From: Candidatus Chloroploca sp. Khr17
GTDB taxonomy: Bacteria > Chloroflexota > Chloroflexia > Chloroflexales > Chloroflexaceae
Length of the DNA stretch: 64,000 bases
Direction: 5' to 3'
Assembly: GCF_004138165.1 (NCBI RefSeq)
Contig: NZ_RYFF01000002.1
Location: forward strand, 186,001 to 250,000
Each line of letters begins with the position of its first letter. Within the stretch, counting starts at the first letter, position 1. Made by a program: the position numbers and the translations under genes. Shown here piece by piece: positions 8,660 to 17,132 of this stretch. The notes under the pieces are model-generated. The model made no database searches, was not told the DNA's origin, and saw nothing but the letters and a program-made list of their open reading frames with translations.

Positions 8660-9249
8660 TATCGTGATAGTGAAGGATAGATGCGATAAACAGTATAACC
8701 AGAGCGCTTTTTCATCTCTTTCAGTCGCAACTGATGGCGTGGTCCTAGCCGAGGGATCAGGTGATTCAAGCCGCTCACCACCACAAACCAGTAGACACCA
8801 GTGGGAGCAAGGAGGGTCAGCGGTTTGAGGACAAACTCTTCTTCAATGGCCGCATCGCCGATCTTCGCGGGAATGTTCGAGACGATCAGATCGTAGGGGC
8901 CAGGTGGCACCTGTTCGAGCCCAACACTTCCGATCGCGGTCGCATTGGTCACGGCATTGAGGGTCAGATTATGACGGGCATAGCGCACCGCGAGCAGATC
9001 CTTATCGGCCATCACCACCTCGGCATCGGGGAAGCGCCGGGCCAGGGCAATCCCGATCACCCCACAACCACAGCCCAGATCGAGCATCCGAGTTGGCGAG
9101 TTAGGCAGATCAATCGTACGCAGCAGCAAATCGGTGCCATCGTCAACCTGAAACGACGAAAAGAGCGTATGGCCCACATCAAACGCAAAAGGCTGATTGT
9201 GGAGGGTATAGGTAATGCGCTTTTTATAATAAGCGTCAGGCCCGTCCAT
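8659..9249 (-). CDS. Class I SAM-dependent methyltransferase (small domain, RsmC/HemK-like)
   Basis: A Rossmann methyltransferase of about 196 residues. Motif I is [15 protein letters not shown], motif II ends VVMADKD, and the catalytic loop reads [13 protein letters not shown] where N6-adenine or N2-guanine enzymes usually have NPPY or NPPF. The N-terminal [17 protein letters not shown] matches the segment before motif I in RsmC-like enzymes. I chose the ATG at 9249 ([11 protein letters not shown]); in-frame ATGs at 9264-9270 lie deeper inside rbfA. It overlaps rbfA by 14 bases and touches nrnA, so it is an integral member of the translation operon. The target is probably rRNA or tRNA, by context only. 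Confidence 0.82.
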   Translation of the reverse strand: MDGPDAYYKKRITYTLHNQPFAFDVGHTLFSSFQVDDGTDLLLRTIDLPNSPTRMLDLGCGCGVIGIALARRFPDAEVVMADKDLLAVRYARHNLTLNAVTNATAIGSVGLEQVPPGPYDLIVSNIPAKIGDAAIEEEFVLKPLTLLAPTGVYWFVVVSGLNHLIPRLGPRHQLRLKEMKKRSGYTVYRIYPSLSR

Positions 9250-9637
9250 GATCCTCGGGTTCATCATCAAGTTTTGGCGGATTAGCCTTGCGTTCAGCTT
9301 CTACTTCATGGAGGACTTCTTCGATGCGCATGCTATAGGCAAGCGATGTATCGTGTACCAGACGTAATTCAGGCACAAAGCGCATATGGCTCATCTCTTC
9401 GGCGACGCGCTTGCGCAGAAAGCCACGTGCACGTTGCAAGCCTTCCATGGTTGCGGCTTGCTCATCGGGCTCGCCCATCACCGAGACACGCACAGTGGCG
9501 CGCTGCAGATCGGCGCTTACCTCGACACCCGTAACCGTGACAAAACCGACGCGTGGGTCTTTCAACTCGTACTGGATCACCTCACCGAGGATCTGTTGCA
9601 TCGTATCGGCGACCTGTTGTAAGCGTTGTTTGGACAT
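9236..9637 (-). CDS. rbfA: Ribosome-binding factor A
   Basis: A 133-residue single KH-fold protein that binds the 30S subunit during late 16S rRNA maturation. Seen are the N-terminal [20 protein letters not shown], the segment [21 protein letters not shown] and the [15 protein letters not shown]-type strand (here [25 protein letters not shown]). The C-terminus has a short charged tail. It follows infB after a 66-base gap carrying a perfect hairpin and overlaps the next gene. The start ATG at 9637 is clear. Confidence 0.93.
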   Translation of the reverse strand: MSKQRLQQVADTMQQILGEVIQYELKDPRVGFVTVTGVEVSADLQRATVRVSVMGEPDEQAATMEGLQRARGFLRKRVAEEMSHMRFVPELRLVHDTSLAYSMRIEEVLHEVEAERKANPPKLDDEPEDHGRA

Positions 9638-9659
9638 ACATGTTCCGACTTGTCGTGCA

Positions 9660-9687
9660 GTCTGGAGTGGTTTTTACCACTCCAGAC
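9660..9687. repeat. Intercistronic 12-bp hairpin between infB and rbfA
   Basis: Arms 9660-9671 and 9676-9687 pair perfectly around a four-T loop (AAAA in the transcript). It lies in the only sizeable gap within the operon, just after the infB stop. No U tract follows. It could tune rbfA expression or protect the infB mRNA end. Confidence 0.6.
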
Positions 9688-9703
9688 CTCATCACGAACG
9701 GAT

Positions 9704-12112
9704 CTAGAGCGTTGCCTCGACCCGTTCCTCGCGATAGAACTCCATATTATCGCCGACCTGAACATCGCCGAAGCCATCAACAATCAAGCCGCACTCATAG
9801 CCTGAGGTCACCTCACGGACATCGTCCTTAAAGCGCTTGAGGCTACTAATGCGCCCATCGTGGATGACCGCGCCATTGCGTAGGACGCGCACCTTCTGGC
9901 CTGTACGCGTAATCTTGCCATCAGTCACATAGAGGCCAGCGACGACCTCACGCGAGGGCAAGCGGAAGGTATTGCGCACATCAGCGAAGCCTTCGACAAC
10001 CTCCTTAAAGGTTGGCGCAAGCATACCCACCATCGCCTTTTTGATATCATCGGTCAATTGATAGATGATATTGTAGAACCGAATATCAATGCCTTGATGT
10101 TCGGCTGCCCGGCGGGCAGCGGGGTCAGGGCGGACATTAAAACCAATAATGATTGCCTGCGACGCCATCGCGAGATTCACATCGCCCTCACTGATGGCAC
10201 CGGTAGCGCGATGGATTACCCTGATCTGCACCTCATCTTGCGACTCACTGAGTTGCTTGAACTGGTGCTCGATCGCCCCGAGCGAGCCTTGCACATCAGC
10301 TTTCAAGATCACATTCAGATCTTTGACCTGTCCCTGTTGCACTTTGCTGAAGAGATCCTCGAGAGTCGTACCTCGTGTTGATGCAATAGCCTCCATCCGG
10401 GTCTGGCGGGTGCGTTGGAGGGCCACCTCGCGGGCGATGCTGAGGTCATCAATGACCTGGAGAATATCGCCGGCCTGGGGTACGCCTTCAAGTCCAAGGA
10501 TTTCCACAGGGGTGGAAGGCTCAGCGTGACGAAGGCGTTTGCCACTATCACTAAACATCGACTTGATCTTGCCCGAGACCCCGCCGACGAGCACATTATC
10601 TTCGGGGCGGAGCGTGCCATTCTGGATCAAGACCGTTGCGACTGATCCTCGATTCTTGTCGAGTTCGGCTTCAATAATTGTCCCGACAGCAGGTGCATCA
10701 GGATTCGCTTTAAACTCTTCGATATCGGCCACGAGCAAAATCATCTCGAGGAGACCCTCGAGATTCAAGCGAGCCTTAGCTGAGACTTCTACCGAGGGCA
10801 CCTCACCGCCATAGGCCTCAACCACCACATCGTGAGCAGCGAGTTGTTGTTTGATACGATCGACATTTGCGGTTGGCAGATCAATCTTATTAATCGCGAC
10901 AATCATCGGCACGCCGGCTGCTTTCACGTGACTAATAGCTTCAAGCGTCTGGGGCATCACACCATCATCGGCTGCGACGACCAGGACAACAATATCGGTG
11001 GCTTGGGCTCCACGTGCGCGCATAGCGGTAAAGGCTTCGTGGCCGGGCGTATCGAGAAACGTGATCTTGCGATGATTGACCTCGATCTGATACGCACCGA
11101 TATGCTGGGTGATGCCGCCGGCTTCACCTTCGGCAACGCGGGCGGAGCGGATCGCATCAAGCAATTTTGTCTTGCCGTGATCGACGTGGCCCATAATGGT
11201 TACCACTGGTGGCCGTGGACGAAGTTCGCCTGGGGCCTGGGCATTGAGCACATCTTTGACATTATCCACAATGCCAATTAGTTGTTCAGGCACTTTCTCG
11301 GTGGTTTCGATGGCGAAGTCTGCCGCGATCAACGCAGCGGTCTCATAATCAATTTGCTGATTAATGGTTGCCAGCACCCCACCCTTCATCAACGCCTTCA
11401 GGATTTCAGATGCTCCGATCCCGGTGGCCTCAGAAAGCTCACGTACTGTCATCACACTGGGCAATTCAACGGGGCCGCGCGGGCGCACTGGCACGGCAGG
11501 TCCCGGACGTCCCCCAGACCCGGGGCGTCCAGACGGGCGGCCACGACCACCGCCGAAACTACCCTCACGGTCATCACTGCCAGGGCGATTGCCACCCGGT
11601 CGACCACTGCGGCTCCCGCCACTGCCGCTTCCTGGGCGACTATTGCGATTTGCATTTCCCCCGGGGCCACGATTACTGCCGCCGCCGGGGCCGCCGGGGC
11701 CACCGGGGCCACGATTACTGCCGCCGCCGGGGCCGCCGGGGCCGCGATTACTGCCGCCGCTGGGGCCGCCGGGGCCGCGGCTACTACCACCACCGGGGCC
11801 GCCGGGGCCGCGATTACTGCCGCCGCCGGGGCCGCCAGGGCCGCGGCTACTACCACCACCGGGGCCGCCAGGACCGCGGCTACTGCCGCCACCGGGGCCA
11901 CGCCCCCCAGAGCCACCAGGCCCCCCAGAGCCACCAGGCCCCCCAGAGCCACGGTTACTCGGGCCACCGGAACCACGTCCACCGGAGTCACCGGGGCCAC
12001 GCCCTCCGCCACTACCAGATCCGCGGTTGCCACCACCTGATCCACCCGAGTCACGACTGCCAGTAGCAGAAAGATCGGCATCACGGGAAGAGACGCCTGT
12101 AGTAGTTTTCAT
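9704..12112 (-). CDS. infB: Translation initiation factor IF-2
   Basis: An 802-residue GTPase that positions initiator tRNA on the ribosome. Residues 1-210 are almost entirely Gly/Pro/Ser/Arg repeats, many of the form [11 protein letters not shown]. An IF2 N-terminal helical domain follows (about 215-275, [19 protein letters not shown]). Then come the G domain with G1 GHVDHGKT (about 307-314), DTPGHEAF and NKIDLP, and the beta-barrel and C-terminal domains ending in the usual C2 fold ([13 protein letters not shown]-type tail, here [13 protein letters not shown]). The core is typical; the N-terminal repeat is unusually long and arginine-glycine rich. It lies downstream of rnpM and upstream of rbfA in the nusA operon. 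Confidence 0.97.
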   Translation of the reverse strand: MKTTTGVSSRDADLSATGSRDSGGSGGGNRGSGSGGGRGPGDSGGRGSGGPSNRGSGGPGGSGGPGGSGGRGPGGGSSRGPGGPGGGSSRGPGGPGGGSNRGPGGPGGGSSRGPGGPSGGSNRGPGGPGGGSNRGPGGPGGPGGGSNRGPGGNANRNSRPGSGSGGSRSGRPGGNRPGSDDREGSFGGGRGRPSGRPGSGGRPGPAVPVRPRGPVELPSVMTVRELSEATGIGASEILKALMKGGVLATINQQIDYETAALIAADFAIETTEKVPEQLIGIVDNVKDVLNAQAPGELRPRPPVVTIMGHVDHGKTKLLDAIRSARVAEGEAGGITQHIGAYQIEVNHRKITFLDTPGHEAFTAMRARGAQATDIVVLVVAADDGVMPQTLEAISHVKAAGVPMIVAINKIDLPTANVDRIKQQLAAHDVVVEAYGGEVPSVEVSAKARLNLEGLLEMILLVADIEEFKANPDAPAVGTIIEAELDKNRGSVATVLIQNGTLRPEDNVLVGGVSGKIKSMFSDSGKRLRHAEPSTPVEILGLEGVPQAGDILQVIDDLSIAREVALQRTRQTRMEAIASTRGTTLEDLFSKVQQGQVKDLNVILKADVQGSLGAIEHQFKQLSESQDEVQIRVIHRATGAISEGDVNLAMASQAIIIGFNVRPDPAARRAAEHQGIDIRFYNIIYQLTDDIKKAMVGMLAPTFKEVVEGFADVRNTFRLPSREVVAGLYVTDGKITRTGQKVRVLRNGAVIHDGRISSLKRFKDDVREVTSGYECGLIVDGFGDVQVGDNMEFYREERVEATL
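11660..11960 (-). repeat. GC-rich tandem repeats encoding the IF-2 N-terminal GPGG/SNR region
   Basis: Degenerate tandem units of about 33 bases encode blocks such as [11 protein letters not shown] and [11 protein letters not shown]. Unit boundaries drift and some units are shortened to GPGGSG. The stretch keeps the reading frame throughout, so it is coding and probably evolves by slippage. Confidence 0.8.
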
Positions 12113-12213
12113 TTCTTGTTATCCTTTCACTTCCCTGAGCCGTTGAGGTGGCCGAATACCACCCTGACCGACCAATGGAGTTAATCTTTGTCTGTACTTA
12201 CATTATCAGCGAT

Positions 12214-12525
12214 TCATATCTTCGTTGTTTCTAGATCGCGCACATATGCCAGTAACAGAGCACTCACGTCAGGTTCAATACTTGCCACGCGCAGGGCTCG
12301 TTCGAGGTGATGCCGCTTGAGGGCAACCTCCCAGCAGGTTATCTCAGGGCAGAGATAGGCCCCACGTCCATTGAGGCGACCCGTCGGATCAACCACTACC
12401 CGGCCCTCAGCATTACGCACCACGCGAATAAGACCTTGTTTTGCGTCGGTACGCCGACATGCAACGCAGGTACGTTGAGGGACGGGCCTAGTTTTACGTA
12501 ATCCTGACGGATGTGCCATCTTCAC
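12214..12525 (-). CDS. rnpM: YlxR/RnpM family RNA-binding protein
   Basis: A 103-residue DUF448 protein. The family is marked by RTCVACRRTDAKQGLIRVV and the strand/turn segment GRLNGRGAYLCPEITCWEVA, both present here, with RHHLERALRV following. Members bind RNA; in Bacillus the homologue is reported as an RNase P modulator (RnpM). It lies 12 bases after nusA and about 100 bases before infB, its canonical place. MKMAHPSG and MAHPSG are both possible starts. No ribosomal L7Ae-like gene (ylxQ) follows, unlike in Firmicutes. Confidence 0.9.
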   Translation of the reverse strand: MKMAHPSGLRKTRPVPQRTCVACRRTDAKQGLIRVVRNAEGRVVVDPTGRLNGRGAYLCPEITCWEVALKRHHLERALRVASIEPDVSALLLAYVRDLETTKI

Positions 12526-12537
12526 CTCACGAGCAAG

Positions 12538-13860
12538 CTATTCTTCTTCTTCGTTGTCACCCTCACCTTCAATCAGGATATAGGATGCGATCAAGCGATC
12601 ACGGTCATAGATATACAACTTCTGTGATGTTGCGCGAAGTTGTATCGTCTCACCGACCAGTTCATTGCCGAGCGGGCCATAGCGATGGTTTTGATACATC
12701 ACGGTACCATCAGGCCTCACCTTGCGATGTTCAACCCGAGCGTGTGAAAGTTCAGCCTCAGTTTGCATCTGTTCAGCCTCGGCAAAGCCGCGCGCTTCTG
12801 AGGATGCCCGTTCTTCTTCCAAGAGGGCGGTTGCGCTCTTGATATCAATGCGCCAGCCGGTTAATTTTGCGGCGAGGCGAACATTTTGGCCCTCTTTGCC
12901 AATTGCCAGGGAGAGTTGCTTATCGGGGACGATCACGAGGGCTGCGTGTTCATCTTCATTCAGATGAACCTCAACCACCTGAGCTGGTGAAAGGGCATTA
13001 GCGATGAAATCTTTGGGATCAACTGACCATTGCACCACATCAATTTTTTCGCCGTTCAGCTCATTGACAATATTCTGAATACGGATACCCCGCATTCCAA
13101 CGCACGAGCCTACGGGATCAATCCCCTCTTGACGGGCGGCCACGGCCACCTTGGTGCGTAAACCTGGCTCACGGGCGATTGACTTAATCTCCACCGTGCC
13201 ATTATAAATCTCAGGCACTTCCATCTCAAAGAGGCGCATGATCAACTGTTTGTGCGTACGTGAAGCAATCAGACGAGGGCCACGATCCTCACGTCGGATC
13301 TCCATCAAATAGACTTTCAGGCGTTGACCGTGATAATAGCGGTCGTTATCCACCTGCTCTTTGGGTGGGAGGATGGCCTCGGCTTTGCCCATTTCGAGGA
13401 TCACATTGCCTTTGGCCATACGTTGAACTGTCGCAGTGATCAGTTCACCCTCACGATCCATATATTCGCCATAAATATACTCACGCTCAACCTCTTTGAT
13501 CCCCTGGAGCACAACCTGTTTTGCCGTTTGTGCGGCGATGCGCCCGAAGTCATGCGGCGTACTCTCAACCATAATCGTTTCGCCGAGTTGTGCATCCGCC
13601 TTGACTTTCTGGGCATCGGCGATATCTATTTCAAAGCGCTCATCGAGCACATCATCAACAACCTGTTTTTCGGCATAGACCACTGCCGCCCCGGATTGTG
13701 GGTCAAGGCGAACAGTGACCTCCATAGGGGGTAGATTTGTTCCCAGGGTGCGCTTATAGGCGGTGATGAGGGCTTTTTCCATCACGTCTAAAATTGCCTC
13801 TTTGGGAATGCCCCGCTCTGCCGCAATCTGTGAAATCGCTGTATAAAAGTCGCTCTTCAT
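12538..13860 (-). CDS. nusA: Transcription termination/antitermination factor NusA
   Basis: A 440-residue RNA polymerase-binding protein. The N-terminal domain (1-130) begins [19 protein letters not shown]. The S1 domain (about 131-205) contains [23 protein letters not shown]1 and KH2 follow, with [34 protein letters not shown] and the second [23 protein letters not shown] short charged tail ends [10 protein letters not shown]. Acidic repeats like those of enteric NusA are absent. It is the first gene of the translation operon; rimP, which normally precedes it, is not there. A strong promoter near 14119-14147 would give it a leader of about 250 bases. Confidence 0.97.
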   Translation of the reverse strand: MKSDFYTAISQIAAERGIPKEAILDVMEKALITAYKRTLGTNLPPMEVTVRLDPQSGAAVVYAEKQVVDDVLDERFEIDIADAQKVKADAQLGETIMVESTPHDFGRIAAQTAKQVVLQGIKEVEREYIYGEYMDREGELITATVQRMAKGNVILEMGKAEAILPPKEQVDNDRYYHGQRLKVYLMEIRREDRGPRLIASRTHKQLIMRLFEMEVPEIYNGTVEIKSIAREPGLRTKVAVAARQEGIDPVGSCVGMRGIRIQNIVNELNGEKIDVVQWSVDPKDFIANALSPAQVVEVHLNEDEHAALVIVPDKQLSLAIGKEGQNVRLAAKLTGWRIDIKSATALLEEERASSEARGFAEAEQMQTEAELSHARVEHRKVRPDGTVMYQNHRYGPLGNELVGETIQLRATSQKLYIYDRDRLIASYILIEGEGDNEEEE

Positions 13861-13885
13861 TGGTTTACTTCTCGCCTACAATTAA

Positions 13886-13910
13886 GAAAAGTGGGGGCTA
13901 CCCACTTTTC
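13886..13910 (-). promoter_or_regulatory. Terminator-like hairpin in the nusA leader
   Basis: Arms 13886-13895 and 13901-13910 form a perfect 10-bp stem (GAAAAGTGGG with CCCACTTTTC) with a five-base loop. On the minus strand it is followed by TTAATTGTAG and then by the nusA ATG 25 bases on. It is positioned to act as an attenuator or to mask the ribosome-binding site. Confidence 0.5.
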
Positions 13911-14118
13911 CACAACCTCACAACTCAGGCCGCAATGCTAATAGATTGGTAGGCGCAACCAGTTCTGGTTGGGCGATACCTTTGCCTGGACGCAAACTCA
14001 GCGATACTTCATCGCAGTGTTCCTGAACGGGCTAATGCGGCGTGACCGAACGGTTTTCGCAAAATAATATGCACAGCAAGGCAGCAAGATGCTGCGCACA
14101 CAACCGTGTCGCGGTGAC

Positions 14119-14147
14119 AGTATAACATCTCTAGATCGCTTTGGCAA
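14119..14147 (-). promoter_or_regulatory. nusA operon promoter
   Basis: Read on the minus strand: TTGCCA (14147-14142), 17 bases, TATACT (14124-14119), with an extended TG one base before the -10 (TGTTATACT). Transcription would start near 14112. The leader of about 250 bases down to 13861 holds the hairpin at 13886-13910 and no convincing reading frame. Confidence 0.6.
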
Positions 14148-14160
14148 ACCTGAGGTCTGG

Positions 14161-14190
14161 CAAAATTGTGAGTAAAAACTCACAATTTTG
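14161..14190. promoter_or_regulatory. 13-bp perfect palindrome between divergent promoters
   Basis: Arms 14161-14173 and 14178-14190 (CAAAATTGTGAGT and its complement) flank AAAA. The site lies exactly between the -35 of the nusA promoter (14142-14147) and the -35 of the plus-strand promoter (14194-14199). An operator for a dimeric regulator is the simplest reading; a terminator is unlikely because both flanking genes point away. Confidence 0.6.
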
Positions 14191-14193
14191 GTA

Positions 14194-14222
14194 TGGACGT
14201 GGTGCCTAATCTTAGGTATACT
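14194..14222 (+). promoter_or_regulatory. Promoter of the 46-aa membrane protein gene
   Basis: TGGACG (14194-14199), 17-base spacer, TATACT (14217-14222). Transcription would begin near 14229, about 58 bases before the ATG at 14287. Confidence 0.5.
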
Positions 14223-14286
14223 TAGAATATAGACAACCACGTCGCCTGGCGACGATGGTAGTGTCATAGTCGAAAGGATTGCTGCT

Positions 14287-14427
14287 ATGGCTCTTTTCTT
14301 CATGCTGGTTGTGATGGCCGCCGTCCTGGCGCTGGTCTTCGTTGCCTCCTTCGTGTCTTTGCAGCGTGAGCCTGTGCTGCTTCCGATTGAGCGTTCATCT
14401 CGTCATGTACGACGTCGCGATATGTAG
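14287..14427 (+). CDS. Small single-span membrane protein (46 aa)
   Basis: A short reading frame starts at an ATG preceded by the purine-rich AAAGGA. It encodes MALFFMLVVMAAVLALVFVA then a polar, arginine-rich tail (ERSSRHVRRRDM). The first 25 residues form one strong membrane helix and the C-terminus is basic, so a cytoplasmic tail is expected. It has its own promoter (14194-14222) and a terminator directly after it (14435-14500), which supports a monocistronic real gene. No family recognised. It diverges from nusA across a palindrome. Confidence 0.65.
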   Translation: MALFFMLVVMAAVLALVFVASFVSLQREPVLLPIERSSRHVRRRDM

Positions 14428-14434
14428 GTCGATC

Positions 14435-14500
14435 CTGGCAAGGTACGATGAGGTTTGACGAATACCGTCAACCTTTGAGCGTGCCTTGCCAGTTTCTTTC
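14435..14500 (+). terminator. Intrinsic terminator after the 46-aa gene
   Basis: Outer arms CTGGCAAGG (14435-14443) and CCTTGCCAG (14484-14492), with an inner pairing of AGGT-GACG against CGTC-ACCT, are followed by TTTCTTTC. It is one of the few hairpins here with a T-rich tail. Between 14501 and 14711 I see only a weak promoter-like pair, TTGCTC (14605) and TATACT (14626). Confidence 0.7.
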
Positions 14501-14711
14501 TTCAGGCCACCTTCGGCTGGTTGCCCCGTCTGCCTTTGCGACTGTTTGCCTCGTTTGCATGTGATTCTCTGCGTTGTAGCGCTTGCTATCACGCTTTTTT
14601 CAGTTTGCTCCTGGCTGTTCAGTATTATACTGTGGGCGGTAGTGGTTCTAAGGTCACTCCCGCCTTGTTGCGTTGGCACCGGTAGATTTGCTTGTCTGAA
14701 GGCACGCATCT

Positions 14712-17132
14712 ATGAAGTCGCGCTCACTGCACTGGTTGCCTGTGCTGCTCGCATTGGTGGTGCTCATTGCACCGATGCCAGCGCTTGGTGCTGCTCAAGC
14801 CGAGATGTTGTCGTTGCACGCCAGGCCGTTGTTTGGCGATGTCTTTCGCACGGCGACGTGGTTCCCTGTGGTTGTTGAGGTCGAAAATCGTGGTGCCGAT
14901 CGCACGGTGCAAGTGCAGGTTGGTACGCGTGACGGGGCACAGTATGCAGCATTGCTTGAGTTGCCTCGTGATGCACGCAAAGCGGTGACGCTCTATGCAT
15001 ATATGACTCCTTCGTCACGGCGTCTTTTTGTGCGCGTGCTGGAAGACGGGCGCGAACTGGCAACCCAGCCCCTGCAGTTGATGCCAGCGAATGCACGGGC
15101 ACATGTGATCGGTGTTGTTTCTGATCGTGATCGTTCGCTGCGCTTGCCCGAGCACTTACCTGATGGTCAACCTCTGCTGGTTATGCCGGTCATATCTGCC
15201 GATCTCCCTTCCCATCCCCTTGGCCTAACGATGTTTCATACGCTCCTCCTCGATGAGATCACGGCTACCGAGTTGCGCGACGACCAGCAGATGGCTTTGC
15301 ATGAATGGGTGATGCGGGGTGGACGTCTGATGATTGGTGGAGGCGATCAGCTTCCGGGTTTGCTTGCCAGCCTCTCCGCTTCGCTTCGTGCAGCGCACGT
15401 CGTTGAGGTGCGGCCGCTGTCGGCGGTGACACTGGTGGGTGCTTCAGGGGTTGCCGTTGCGGATGTGCCGTTTGCGCGGCTTGAGCCGGTTGCCGATCAA
15501 GCGGGTCGCTTGTCCTATCGCTTGCCACTCACATTGCCAGGCATTGATGATCCCATTGCTCTAGAACAGACGCTGGGGCAGGGTTTGCTCACTGTCCTTG
15601 CCGTGCCGCCCGGCCACCCGACCTTGCTCGCCTGGGATGGGTGGAGCTTCTTCTGGGGTGAGTTGTTGCGCTCGGCAAGTCCACTTCCTCCGGGTTTTGT
15701 ACCGGAACAGACGAGCATGGATAGTTTTCTCGAGAGCAATATGGCGGCGAGTCTGACCAGCTTGCCTGCCCTCGAGTTTCCTCCGCTTGGTTTGTTGATG
15801 GTGCTGGTTGCGACTTATATTCTGCTGGTTGGGCCGGGTACCTTTCTGCTACTGCGCCACCTCGACCGTCAAGCGCTCGGCTGGATCGTGGTGCCGCTGC
15901 TTACCCTGGTCTTTGCAGGCTTGACCTATGGCGTTGGGTTCTCGCAGCGGGGCAATGCGGTACTTTTCAATCAAGTGACCCTGATTGAACCTGTCGCAGG
16001 GAGTGGGGGTGTTGCGCGCGCCCGTTCGTTTCTGGGGATTTTTTCGCCCCGGCGTGAGCAGTACACCCTCCCTGTCCAGACAGTTGTCTCGTCGCGTTTC
16101 CGACCGTTGATGCGCCCGATTTCGATCCAGGGTCCCTGGGATCTGGCCGTGCCGGGCGGCGGGATCTACTATCAAGATGATCGTTTTAGCGCCGTACGGG
16201 ATCTGGCGATTGCGCAGTGGTCGATGCGCGCCTTGATGACCGATACGTCGATTCCGCTGGAAGGGTTGCAGTCACGGGTGATGTTGCATGGTGAGCGTCT
16301 TGAAGGCGAAGTGACGAATAATACCCCGCTGATCCTGCGCGAGGTGCATCTGATGCAGGGCAATCAGGTCTTGCGCCTTGGCGATCTGGCTCCTGGTGCG
16401 ACAGCGAGCGGCGTCTTGCAGGTGGTGCAACAGGATCAGATGTTTGGCGCGGGGTTTGTGCCGGTTAGCTATCTTATCTATGGGGAGGAATTGGAGCAGC
16501 AGGGCCTCCCCGGTGGTCAACCACTTAGCCCCGATCTCCAACAGCGGGTACGGATTCTTGATGCACGGTTTAGTTATGGGCCAGGACAGCATCAGAGCGA
16601 GCCGCTGCTGGTGGCCTGGGCTGATACGGCTGCGGTGCGTTTTGGTGACGAGCAATTGCGCGTGGATCGCCAGGAACTGGCCTTGATTACGGTAGTTCCG
16701 CGCTTAGAAGTCAGTGTCACCGAGGTAAACCTGAGCGAGCAATGGATGCAGGTTCAGTTTGAGCCGAGTGCGACGAATTTTTGCTATGGCGGCCAGGGCA
16801 ATGGCCTCGCGCTAATGCCGCAGCCGCAAGTCTTGCAGCTGCGGCTGCCGCGTGATCTGTATGGGTTGCGTGCAACGGTGTTGACGTTGTTGACCAGCAG
16901 TGATGGGGGTTGGCCTGACGGCACCAACGTAGCCCTCTATGATTGGGTGACGGGCAATTGGGTTGCCCAGCCGGTTGGTTCGAGTATGCGTGATCGCTCT
17001 TTTGGTGTGGCCCAACCTGAGCGCTTTTTAAGCAGCAATGGGATGGTACGTGTGCAGGTGAGCAATGAATTGCCCCAGGTCGCTTTTAGTTGTGTTTACC
17101 TTGGAGTCAGTGTCAGAGGAGCCTTGCCGTGA
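14712..17132 (+). CDS. Large secreted/membrane protein of an ABC module
   Basis: An 806-residue protein beginning with a signal peptide (MKSRSLHWLPVLLALVVLIA, cleavage probably after ALG). A long beta-rich extracytoplasmic region follows. Two closely spaced membrane helices lie around residues 355-415 (LLMVLVATYILLVGPGTFLL and WIVVPLLTLVFAGLTYGVGF), then a second extracytoplasmic region of about 390 residues. No catalytic motif is visible. It overlaps the following ABC ATPase by four bases (GTGA), and an ABC-2-type permease gene follows the ATPase, so it is probably an accessory component of that transporter. GAAGG lies about nine bases before the ATG. The partner role is inferred from context. 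Confidence 0.8.
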   Translation: MKSRSLHWLPVLLALVVLIAPMPALGAAQAEMLSLHARPLFGDVFRTATWFPVVVEVENRGADRTVQVQVGTRDGAQYAALLELPRDARKAVTLYAYMTPSSRRLFVRVLEDGRELATQPLQLMPANARAHVIGVVSDRDRSLRLPEHLPDGQPLLVMPVISADLPSHPLGLTMFHTLLLDEITATELRDDQQMALHEWVMRGGRLMIGGGDQLPGLLASLSASLRAAHVVEVRPLSAVTLVGASGVAVADVPFARLEPVADQAGRLSYRLPLTLPGIDDPIALEQTLGQGLLTVLAVPPGHPTLLAWDGWSFFWGELLRSASPLPPGFVPEQTSMDSFLESNMAASLTSLPALEFPPLGLLMVLVATYILLVGPGTFLLLRHLDRQALGWIVVPLLTLVFAGLTYGVGFSQRGNAVLFNQVTLIEPVAGSGGVARARSFLGIFSPRREQYTLPVQTVVSSRFRPLMRPISIQGPWDLAVPGGGIYYQDDRFSAVRDLAIAQWSMRALMTDTSIPLEGLQSRVMLHGERLEGEVTNNTPLILREVHLMQGNQVLRLGDLAPGATASGVLQVVQQDQMFGAGFVPVSYLIYGEELEQQGLPGGQPLSPDLQQRVRILDARFSYGPGQHQSEPLLVAWADTAAVRFGDEQLRVDRQELALITVVPRLEVSVTEVNLSEQWMQVQFEPSATNFCYGGQGNGLALMPQPQVLQLRLPRDLYGLRATVLTLLTSSDGGWPDGTNVALYDWVTGNWVAQPVGSSMRDRSFGVAQPERFLSSNGMVRVQVSNELPQVAFSCVYLGVSVRGALP

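Noticed and set aside
11282-12146. Three long frames (232-260 codons) on the plus strand opposite the IF-2 N-terminus, and one in another minus frame
   Set aside because: They are low-complexity shadows (runs of A, T, P, G) of the GC-rich repeats that encode IF-2; none has a ribosome-binding site or a recognisable domain.
13998-14303. 101-codon minus-strand frame upstream of nusA
   Set aside because: It runs through the promoter, the palindrome and the antisense of the 46-aa gene, and does not resemble RimP.
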